Shown here: piece by piece, positions 15,830 to 23,410 of the stretch | Position numbering within the stretch: the stretch's first letter is position 1 | How the letters are laid out: each line of letters opens with the position of its first letter | Origin: CAIJXB01 sp964439595 | GTDB lineage: Bacteria > Chlamydiota > Chlamydiia > Chlamydiales > Rhabdochlamydiaceae | NCBI GenBank assembly: GCA_964439595.1 | Contig: CAYTOK010000003.1 | Location: 1-64,000 of the forward strand | Direction: 5' to 3' | Length of the DNA: 64,000 nucleotides | Position numbers and translations under genes: made by a program | The notes under the pieces: generated by a model | Seen by the model: only the letters and a program-made list of their open reading frames with translations | The model's database searches: none | Told to the model about the DNA's origin: nothing

Positions 15830-17227
15830 GTGTTTATTCTTTTTGCTAGTAAAATTAAATCGGAAAATGTCCTTGTAGTAATCGCTAAACTCTTTTGGTT
15901 TCTTTTATTGCCTTTTGGGCTTTTTTGTAGCGGATATATTGGATGGCTTTTTTTATTTGCGACATCTGAAATTCCTCTGCAAAAGGAAATTCAATCTATC
16001 TATACTTTTCCTTTAGAGAAAATAGGTCAAGGAGCTCTTTCCTTGGATAGTGGTATAGAAAAACCTATGCTTAAGGCTTTAACAAAGGAAATTATTTTAT
16101 TAGCAAAGAATAAAAAACCAGAGGATGAGGGCTCTTCAGTGGACTTTCTTTTCTCTTTAAAGAATCAAGCGGGAGAGAGAAAGGCAAAAAGTGGGGAAGT
16201 GCTTTTTTTACGGCAAGATTTATCTGCACAACTCGACTCCTTCTCCTATTCTTTTTCAGATGAAAAGACATCTTTTTGGATTATCCCCGACTTTTTTGAT
16301 AAAGATAAGGTCCGTTTGCAAGTCTGTTTAAATGAAGGATCTTCTTTAGAAGAAAGGGCTCAAATTATTTTAGAGGAAGATAGAGACTTTCAATATGGGG
16401 AACAAGATATTTGTTTTTTGCAGGAGCTGGAGGCTGCCAAGCTTTGGGGGCAGGATCTTTTACTTGCTCGCTTTGGAGGAGAGATGTATGCTTCTTTGAA
16501 AGACAAAGTAAAGGTGGAAATTCTTGGGGAAAAAAGGACTGTTTTTTGTTTTTTAGGGAAGGGAGACTTTCTTTGGTGGAATAAAAAAGAAGGATGGGCT
16601 CCTTTAGAAGATCTAAGAAAGGCAGCAGGAAACCCTACAGCCCAAGTGAAAAATGTAGCCTCTAAAATGATAGAATTGGAAGTTTGGGGCCCCTCTGGAT
16701 TTTCTTCTTACTATGTCCAATTAGATTTGCAAAAAGCGGGTTTTAAAATAGGGGAGACGGCTGGTTTTTCAGGGAGAAGCACGAAAGCAAAAGGGGAAGA
16801 TTTACCGCATTTAATACAATTGAGATCGCCAAAGCAGGTTTCTTGTGCTCTTGGAAAAAAACGATATTTTCTACGAGAGGGAGACTGGGTTTTAAAGACA
16901 TCTCGTGGGTGGAAGAATCTAAAAACAGCGGCGGACCTCGATAGTTATTTACGTCATGTAATAAGAGGAGAGCTTTTTATTTTTGACTGTTTAGTTGAGG
17001 AATCTGGTAAGCTATTCATGAAGGGTTTTTTGGTTGATGAAATGCGGACTTCGATGGCTCCGATTTCTTTGCCGGTTGCAGGTAAGAGCCGGGAGCAGCT
17101 TTCTAAAAAAGCAGAAAAAAAGAGGGCTTCTTTCATAAAGGATGAAAGGTCTTTCATTACATATTTTCCGGATTCGGTAAAAGAGCAGGGTATACAGCAA
17201 AAAGATAAAGGGGATTTTGATGAATAG
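15830..17227 (+). CDS. Membrane-anchored protein preceding gspD (secretion-associated)
   Basis: A 465-residue protein with one N-terminal membrane segment (about 18-42) and a large, mainly beta and hydrophilic extracytoplasmic part ending in a charged tail. GTG at 15830 follows GAGGAAAAAC. It overlaps the gspD start by 8 bp, so it is translated with the type II secretion genes; chlamydial genomes carry a protein of unknown name at this place. It could play the part of an inner-membrane platform or pilotin-like component such as GspC, but I see no clear homology-region motif. Function is inferred from position. Confidence 0.6.
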   Translation: MFILFASKIKSENVLVVIAKLFWFLLLPFGLFCSGYIGWLFLFATSEIPLQKEIQSIYTFPLEKIGQGALSLDSGIEKPMLKALTKEIILLAKNKKPEDEGSSVDFLFSLKNQAGERKAKSGEVLFLRQDLSAQLDSFSYSFSDEKTSFWIIPDFFDKDKVRLQVCLNEGSSLEERAQIILEEDRDFQYGEQDICFLQELEAAKLWGQDLLLARFGGEMYASLKDKVKVEILGEKRTVFCFLGKGDFLWWNKKEGWAPLEDLRKAAGNPTAQVKNVASKMIELEVWGPSGFSSYYVQLDLQKAGFKIGETAGFSGRSTKAKGEDLPHLIQLRSPKQVSCALGKKRYFLREGDWVLKTSRGWKNLKTAADLDSYLRHVIRGELFIFDCLVEESGKLFMKGFLVDEMRTSMAPISLPVAGKSREQLSKKAEKKRASFIKDERSFITYFPDSVKEQGIQQKDKGDFDE

Positions 17228-19493
17228 GTTTTTGTGTTTTGGACTACTTTTGACTTTATCTAGTTTTTCTCCTTTGGAAAGGCCCCAAAATGCAGATGAG
17301 AGCATTGGAGGACTGGTTGCTGATGTTAATAAAGAATTGGCAACTCTTCGTCTAAAATTAGCCACTTCTTATCAGGAATTAGCTGCTTTGCAGAAGAAGG
17401 GATCCTCTGAAGAGGAGTACCAAGTACTTTTAGGTGCTGTCCGCGAGTTAAAAACTTCTATACAAACTTTAGAAGACGGATGGAGAAAAAGCTCTGTTGA
17501 CGAGTCTAAAAAAGAAGATGAAGGATATGCTTTATGGGATCAAGAAGAGACTACACTAGGGCAGCTTGTCATGGAGTATGGTTCTTTAGATTTCCTCTAC
17601 GTGGTTCCTACAGAAATGGCGGGATTGAAGTTAAGCATGCATTCACAGCTGCCGATACCAAGAGAGTCATGGACTGAGGTCCTTGAGATAATCTTGGCTT
17701 ATAATGGTATCGGAGCTAAGAAAATCAATACTTATGCGAAGCAGCTATACCTTTTGAAACAAGATCCTTCTTTCATTCAGATAATCGCTTGTTCTGAACA
17801 AGATTTGCTCCGCATCCCTAGTTATTCTCGCTTGTTTTATGTTTTTTCGCCCCCTCCCGAGCAGGCTAAAAGTACCTTTCAATTTTTTGAGAGATTTGCA
17901 GATGCTAAGCAAACTTTTGTGCACCAGGTTGGTACAAAAATAGCCATTGTCTCTTCTAAGGAAGAAGTGGAAAAATTACTTAATTTGCATAAGATGATTT
18001 GGCAGGATGCTCACGGTAAAGTTTCTAGGGTTGTTTCTGTTACTAAAATACCTGTAAAAGAGATGGAAAAAATTCTTATTTCTTTTTTTGGCGATGCTAT
18101 TGAGAAGAATAGACCCCCATTTAATAAGGTAGAACAGGAGGGATTAACCGTTTTCTCTATGGGACAGGGGAATTCTTTAGTGCTTATAGGGCAAGAGGAT
18201 ATTGTTTCTAGAGCAGAGAGGATTGTTTCCGAGACAGAAGAGCAGTTGCAAAATCCTGCAGAAATGACCGTTCATTTGTATACTTGCCGTCATAGTGATC
18301 CTACGGATCTTTCTAAAGTTTTAGAAAAAGTATATAGCGCTCTTTTAGTTTCTTCCCTTGATGGTAAAGAAAATATCGATTTTTTATATAACCAGCAGGG
18401 CATGCCTTTTAGAACACCGGATGGGTATTCCCCGGCAGCGCCTTTACCCGTAGCTCCTCCTCCTTTAAAGTCTGGGGGGTCCGTACAGGTAGAAGTAGAA
18501 TCAGGGGCAGACCATTTTATCCCGGATCCTAAGACAGGAAATCTGTTAATGGTTGTAAGGAAAGATGTTCTCCCTCGTATTAAGACTCTTTTAAAGCAGC
18601 TTGATATTCCTAAAAAAATGGTCCAAATTGAGGTGTTATTATTTGAAAGAATTTTAAATAATAACGATAGTTTTGGTCTTAATTTATTACGGATAGGATC
18701 TAGTCATAATAGGGTCAAATACTCTTCTTTTTTTAGTCCTTCTGGTAGAGGGGTCTTTGAATATATATTTCATAATTCGGGACATGGTAGCACCCCTCCG
18801 CTTGACTTTGCTTATAATTTTTTGATGATGCAAGAAAATATTCAATTTCATGCAGCGCCATCTGTTATGACCGTAAATCAAACACCAGCAAGTATTAATA
18901 TAGTAGAAGAAATTTCTATTAATAATGGAGCTGCGCCAATTGATGCTAATAATGGAGTTGCTTTCGAGCAATCTTACACTAGAGCTCAGTATGGAATTAC
19001 GATTAACATGACTCCTACAGTGCATGCCCCTGAAGCTTGTGACGATCCATCTATCTCAGCAAAAGGAGCTGTTACTTTAAAGACAAATATTTCTTTCGAC
19101 ACGCCAACCCATAGTGTGGATGCGCGTCCTTTAGTTCATAGAAGGCATATTGAAAATGAAGTAAGGGTTGTAGATGGTGAGACTGTTATTATTGGGGGGC
19201 TCAGAAAGAAAGCTGTGCAGGATGATGAAGAGAAAATCCCTTTTTTAGGAGAAATCCCTGGCTTAGGTAAACTTTTTGGTTCTACAAAGTTGACAGATGC
19301 TAATACAGAAATGTTTTTTTTCATTACTCCGCGTATTGTTCCCGATCCAGAAGAAGCCTTAGAGAAGTTAAGAACGGAAGAGCTTAAAAAGCGTCCTGGA
19401 GATATTCCAGAGTTCTTACAAAGAGTTGTTGAGGCTCAAGACAAGGAAAGCAAAAAGTTTTTCGAAAAAAGTTTAAAATTGTTTTTTCAATGA
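17220..19493 (+). CDS. gspD: Type II secretion outer-membrane secretin GspD
   Basis: A 757-residue secretin. A signal peptide (MNRFLCFGLLLTLSSFS) is followed by a coiled-coil segment with leucine heptads (about 25-90), N-domains (about 110-470) and the C-terminal secretin barrel. The barrel is identified by VQIEVLLFERILNNND, VVDGETVIIGGL, IPFLGEIPGLGKLFG and MFFFITPRIV, the last ones being the family signature. GspD multimers form the outer-membrane channel for folded proteins. ATG 17220 overlaps the preceding stop and has AAAGGGGAT ahead of it. The extra N-terminal coiled coil is not standard and may be chlamydia-specific. Confidence 0.92.
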   Translation: MNRFLCFGLLLTLSSFSPLERPQNADESIGGLVADVNKELATLRLKLATSYQELAALQKKGSSEEEYQVLLGAVRELKTSIQTLEDGWRKSSVDESKKEDEGYALWDQEETTLGQLVMEYGSLDFLYVVPTEMAGLKLSMHSQLPIPRESWTEVLEIILAYNGIGAKKINTYAKQLYLLKQDPSFIQIIACSEQDLLRIPSYSRLFYVFSPPPEQAKSTFQFFERFADAKQTFVHQVGTKIAIVSSKEEVEKLLNLHKMIWQDAHGKVSRVVSVTKIPVKEMEKILISFFGDAIEKNRPPFNKVEQEGLTVFSMGQGNSLVLIGQEDIVSRAERIVSETEEQLQNPAEMTVHLYTCRHSDPTDLSKVLEKVYSALLVSSLDGKENIDFLYNQQGMPFRTPDGYSPAAPLPVAPPPLKSGGSVQVEVESGADHFIPDPKTGNLLMVVRKDVLPRIKTLLKQLDIPKKMVQIEVLLFERILNNNDSFGLNLLRIGSSHNRVKYSSFFSPSGRGVFEYIFHNSGHGSTPPLDFAYNFLMMQENIQFHAAPSVMTVNQTPASINIVEEISINNGAAPIDANNGVAFEQSYTRAQYGITINMTPTVHAPEACDDPSISAKGAVTLKTNISFDTPTHSVDARPLVHRRHIENEVRVVDGETVIIGGLRKKAVQDDEEKIPFLGEIPGLGKLFGSTKLTDANTEMFFFITPRIVPDPEEALEKLRTEELKKRPGDIPEFLQRVVEAQDKESKKFFEKSLKLFFQ

Positions 19494-21097
19494 TGACTAA
19501 AAAATTTTCTACAGAAAGCCCTGCATCTTCAAAAGAAACTTCTGCCCTAGAAGCGTGGAGCTCCCTTTTTGGCATGGAGATTTTAACAAACCTTCTGCAT
19601 TTTTCTTTTGTTAAACAAAAAACGCCTCCCGTTCCTTATTTTTTTGTAAAAAAAAGAGGACTGCTTCCCTTAGAAGATAGAGACGGAAATATTGTAGTAG
19701 CAGTTTCTAATCCGTTAGACTTAGATTCGCTGGAAGAGCTTCGTCAGTTACTTGGAAAACCCATAGTGGAAGGAATTGCTCTTTTAAGTGAAATAGAAGA
19801 GGCTATTGAATTTAGTTACCATCAAGAAGCGGAAGCTTCTAACTTAATGGCTAGTCTAGAGACGAAAAATAGCGTTGGAGAAGAAGATGATTTAGAGGGA
19901 TATGATCTTTTAGACTACAAAGCAGATGCTCCCGTTATTCAAATGTTAAATGCTATGCTTTTGGAAGCAATTCAACAAGGAGCATCCGATATCCATTTTG
20001 AACCTTTAGAGCATGGATTGGGTGTTAGATATCGTATAGATGGTGTTTTGCAAGCAAGGCACGCCCCTTCAAGAGAATATCAATCGCAACTAATTACTCG
20101 TATTAAGGTTCTTTCCAGACTAGACATTGCGGAGCAAAGATTGCCACAAGATGGAAGAATTAAGCTTCGCATGGGAGGAAGGCATATTGACTTTCGTGTA
20201 AGTACTGTTCCTTGCGTTTTTGGCGAGAGAATAGTTTTACGAATTTTGGATAAGTCTAACGTTGTTCTTGGATTAGATAGGATAGGTATTAGAGAGGAAA
20301 CTTTAAAGCAGTTCAAAGCACTTATTGCACTATCTGAGGGAATTGTCCTTGTTACAGGGCCGACAGGTAGTGGAAAAACAACCACTTTATATAGCGCCCT
20401 TTCTGAGTTAAACTCTTCTAGAGTGAATATTATGACAATAGAAGATCCTGTCGAATATAAATTACAGGGTATGGCTCAGATTGGAGTGAACCCTAAAATT
20501 AATTTACATTTTTCGACAGGATTAAGACATATTTTAAGGCAAGATCCTGATGTAATTATGATTGGGGAAATTCGAGATAAGGAAACAGCTGAAATTGCTA
20601 TACAAGCTTCTTTAACAGGACACTTAGTTTTAAGTACTTTGCACACTAACGATGCTCCTTCTGCATTAACACGTCTTATTGATATGGGCATAGAGCCTTA
20701 TCTTTTGACCTCTTCTGTTGTTGGCGTTGTAGCCCAAAGATTAGTAAGGGTTCTTTGCCCTCTTTGTAAAATTGGCTATACCCCCTTAGAGCAAGAAATA
20801 AAAGATTTGCGATTAGACCCTTTAAAGGTGCAAAACACCGAGTTTTATAAGAGTGTTGGTTGTGAGCACTGTTTTGGATCAGGGTATAGAGGTCGTCATG
20901 GTATTTATGAATTACTTCCTGTGAATCATGCCATAAAGCAGCAGTTACTTTGTTCAGCAGATGCGCATCAACTTCAAATTTTAGCTGCTAATTTAGGGAT
21001 GTCCAATCTACGTCAGGAAGGAGCTTTTTTAGTAATGCAAGGAATTACCTCTACAGAAGAAGTATTGCGGGTAACAAGAGCTTTTGAGGAGCTATAA
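19490..21097 (+). CDS. gspE: Type II secretion ATPase GspE
   Basis: A 535-residue hexameric ATPase that powers pseudopilus assembly at the cytoplasmic face. N-terminal GspE/PilB domain (about 40-115), then the motor domain: ASDIHFEP, RLPQDGRI, Walker A GPTGSGKTT (290-298), the Asp box IEDPVEYKLQG, Walker B region DPDVIMIGEIRD and the His box LVLSTLHTNDAP. A tetracysteine zinc motif (CPLCK ... CEHCFGSGYRGR) typical of GspE is present. The ATG overlaps the gspD stop (ATGA), so the genes are translationally coupled. Confidence 0.95.
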   Translation: MMTKKFSTESPASSKETSALEAWSSLFGMEILTNLLHFSFVKQKTPPVPYFFVKKRGLLPLEDRDGNIVVAVSNPLDLDSLEELRQLLGKPIVEGIALLSEIEEAIEFSYHQEAEASNLMASLETKNSVGEEDDLEGYDLLDYKADAPVIQMLNAMLLEAIQQGASDIHFEPLEHGLGVRYRIDGVLQARHAPSREYQSQLITRIKVLSRLDIAEQRLPQDGRIKLRMGGRHIDFRVSTVPCVFGERIVLRILDKSNVVLGLDRIGIREETLKQFKALIALSEGIVLVTGPTGSGKTTTLYSALSELNSSRVNIMTIEDPVEYKLQGMAQIGVNPKINLHFSTGLRHILRQDPDVIMIGEIRDKETAEIAIQASLTGHLVLSTLHTNDAPSALTRLIDMGIEPYLLTSSVVGVVAQRLVRVLCPLCKIGYTPLEQEIKDLRLDPLKVQNTEFYKSVGCEHCFGSGYRGRHGIYELLPVNHAIKQQLLCSADAHQLQILAANLGMSNLRQEGAFLVMQGITSTEEVLRVTRAFEEL

Positions 21098-21110
21098 AGG
21101 ATAGAGATTT

Positions 21111-22298
21111 ATGCCATTATTTCAATATAAAGCAGTAGGAGGAGATGGAAAAGATTTTAAGGGAGTTATTAATGCTGACTCTCTTTTGATGGCCAAGGAA
21201 AGGCTGCGAAAAGATAAAATCTTAGTGACCTCCGTTGAGCTTTTACACTTAAAAGCTAAAAGCTTTGTATTAAACACTCAGCAATTACTTGCCTTTACTA
21301 GAGAGATGGCTCAACTTTTAAAAGCAGGACTTCCTCTTTATGAGAGCTTGCTTACCATTGAAGAGAAACAAAAAAAAAGTAAAAACCATCCTCTTTTTGC
21401 CGATCTTTGCGATAAGTTGAAAAGTGGCTTTAGCTTTTCTCATGCGCTGAGTCTCTATCCCGATACGTTCCATGAAATTTACCTATCTATGGTTCGCGCT
21501 GCGGAGCAAAGTGGTTCTTTATTTGAAGCTTTTGACCGGCTGACTTTGCTGATCTCTAAGCAAGAGAAGTTAAAAAAGCAGTTAATTTCTTCTTTAGCTT
21601 ATCCGGCTTTTTTAGGAGGTTTTTGTTTGTTAATTATTGGATTTCTTTTTTTTTTCATCATCCCCTCTATGAAAGAGTTATTTGAAGATAGAGCGCTCCA
21701 TCCTTTAACGCAGTTTATTATCTCTTTGAGTGACTTTTTAAATACGCATCGCATCGAATTATTTGGCATGGGGGTCTTAGTGTTTTTAGGAGTCTTCCTT
21801 AGTTTTCAGAACCCTTTCTTTCAAAGAAAGATTGGCGTGGTTTTGCTCAAGACGCCCTATATAAAGAAGGTGCTGCTTGAGTCTGCTTTGGTTCGATTTT
21901 TCCGCTCTATGCAAATGTTGCTTATAGGAGGAGTCTCTTTAGTGGATTCTCTGCATTTTTCTAAGAAGATGGTTGGGAGTGAACTTTTTAAGGAGTTAAT
22001 TAGTAAGACTGAGGAAGAAGTCCAAGAAGGAAAGAAGATGAGTCAGCTTTTTGCTAAAGCGCCTTTTATTCCTCCTTTGGTGATAAGGATGTTAGGTATT
22101 GCCGAGGAGACAGGTAATATGACAGGAATGATGCAAAGTATGGCAGAAATTTATGAAGAAGAATTGGATAAGGACTTGCTGCAATTAATGACTTTTTTAC
22201 AGCCGGCAGTGCTAATTTTTCTTGGGGCGGTTGTTGGATTGGTTGTTCTTTCTATCCTCTTGCCCCTTACAGATGTGAGTTCATTTGTATCATCTTAA
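21111..22298 (+). CDS. gspF: Type II secretion inner-membrane protein GspF
   Basis: A 395-residue polytopic protein of the GspF/PilC family. Two repeated T2SSF domains (about 70-195 and 270-390) each contain helices ending in a membrane segment; MAQLLKAGLPLYESL and AEQSGSLFEAFDRL are family hallmarks, matched in the second copy by MQMLLIGGVSLVDSL and AEETGNMTGMMQSMAE. Length is normal. It forms the inner-membrane platform that contacts GspE. AAAGGATAG precedes the ATG, 13 bp after gspE. Confidence 0.93.
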   Translation: MPLFQYKAVGGDGKDFKGVINADSLLMAKERLRKDKILVTSVELLHLKAKSFVLNTQQLLAFTREMAQLLKAGLPLYESLLTIEEKQKKSKNHPLFADLCDKLKSGFSFSHALSLYPDTFHEIYLSMVRAAEQSGSLFEAFDRLTLLISKQEKLKKQLISSLAYPAFLGGFCLLIIGFLFFFIIPSMKELFEDRALHPLTQFIISLSDFLNTHRIELFGMGVLVFLGVFLSFQNPFFQRKIGVVLLKTPYIKKVLLESALVRFFRSMQMLLIGGVSLVDSLHFSKKMVGSELFKELISKTEEEVQEGKKMSQLFAKAPFIPPLVIRMLGIAEETGNMTGMMQSMAEIYEEELDKDLLQLMTFLQPAVLIFLGAVVGLVVLSILLPLTDVSSFVSS

Positions 22299-22316
22299 AA
22301 TTATAGGAGAGTGAAG

Positions 22317-22796
22317 ATGAGAGTGCAAAGAAGAAAAAAGAATATCATGACCCTCTTAGAGATTATGATTGTCATTTTTTTAATTGGGTTGATTGGAAGT
22401 GTTATTGGGGTCAATGTCAAGGGAAGCTTAGAAGAGGGTAAGGCTTTTAAAACAAAGCAAGGTATGGAGCAGATAAAGGAAATACTTCTTTTAGAGATCG
22501 ATAAGGGTGCTAAATTAGCGAATGTTATAAGTAAGCCTGAGTATTATTTGAAAAGATCTGGATTTTGTAAGGACCCGGCGAAGCTTTTAAAAGATGGATG
22601 GGGTGTTTCTTATACAATATCAGAAGATACCTCTGAGAATGCTGAAAGTATAATAAAGATAGAATCGGAATCTTTAAAACAATATAATATTAAAAAAAAT
22701 AAAGGAAAGCCTACTTCTACTGTTGAAGAGGATTCTTATGAAGATGACTTCGAGACTGAAGGTGTGATAACAGGTTCAAGTTCAAGTGCTAGTTAG
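22317..22796 (+). CDS. gspG: Type II secretion major pseudopilin GspG-like
   Basis: A 159-residue pseudopilin. A basic leader is followed by MTLLEIMIVIFLIGLIGSVIG, the prepilin signal (the conserved Glu is at +5 of the mature protein) and hydrophobic helix. The rest forms a short globular domain with WGVSYTI-like strands and a serine/acid-rich tail (EEDSYEDDF...SSSSAS) that is unusual. The cleavage position has Ile-Met rather than Gly before the mature Met-Thr residue, a departure from the usual Gly-Phe site. AGGAGA lies 6 nt before ATG 22317; an upstream GTG (22311) is too close to it. Confidence 0.8.
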   Translation: MRVQRRKKNIMTLLEIMIVIFLIGLIGSVIGVNVKGSLEEGKAFKTKQGMEQIKEILLLEIDKGAKLANVISKPEYYLKRSGFCKDPAKLLKDGWGVSYTISEDTSENAESIIKIESESLKQYNIKKNKGKPTSTVEEDSYEDDFETEGVITGSSSSAS

Positions 22797-23331
22797 AAAA
22801 ACAAGGAAGAAAAAAACTTTCACCTTGCTTGAGCTTATGATTTGTCTTGTTCTCATTGGGACCATCTCCAGTGCGCTTTTTGTAAAGGGGTCTCAGCTTG
22901 TGCAGCATCATCGGTTCAAATGTGCTGCGCAGACGTTTTTACTTGATTTGAAGCGTTGGAGGATTTTAGCTATGACAACCGGTGCTGATGTGACCTGTCG
23001 GATCAAGAAAGAAGGTAAAACCTTTTTGGTTTCTTGGCACCCAGATTTTTCTCTTGGAAAAGAAGAATCTTCGTATGTATTAACAGAAACTAAAGAGGTG
23101 TGTTTAAAGGGTCAAGCGGTAAATACATTTTTGACTTTTACGATATTTTCTTCGGGAAGGATATCGACTCCTGATTTTTTAACCTTAGAGCCTAAAGACA
23201 AAGAAAATGCACTAACTTTGGACCTTTCCTATCCAAAATTTTTTGAGCCAGGTCCTTTCACCCCATCGATGAAGACTGCTTTAGATAGGAGTAGTGCCCC
23301 TATTTACCCGGAAAGAAAAAAAGATATGTGA
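22786..23331 (+). CDS. Second pseudopilin (GspH/FimT-like)
   Basis: A 181-residue protein starting with GTG inside the end of gspG. The N-terminus KKKTFTLLELMICLVLIG is a prepilin signal with Phe-Thr-Leu-Leu-Glu, followed by one hydrophobic helix and a beta-rich globular part (TCRIKKEGKTFLVSWH, FTIFSSGRIS) resembling GspH/FimT minor pseudopilins. A conserved Gly before the Phe is replaced by Thr or Lys in this protein too, matching the gspG anomaly. Together with GspD/E/F/G it gives a reduced secretion set; no prepilin peptidase or GspK was seen in the window. Confidence 0.75.
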   Translation: MLVRKTRKKKTFTLLELMICLVLIGTISSALFVKGSQLVQHHRFKCAAQTFLLDLKRWRILAMTTGADVTCRIKKEGKTFLVSWHPDFSLGKEESSYVLTETKEVCLKGQAVNTFLTFTIFSSGRISTPDFLTLEPKDKENALTLDLSYPKFFEPGPFTPSMKTALDRSSAPIYPERKKDM

Positions 23332-23410
23332 AAGATTTAAGTTTTCTTGTGAGAAAGGGTCAGATGTCATATTCTGACTTTTTTATAAATTGTACCCTAG
23401 AGAGGAATCT

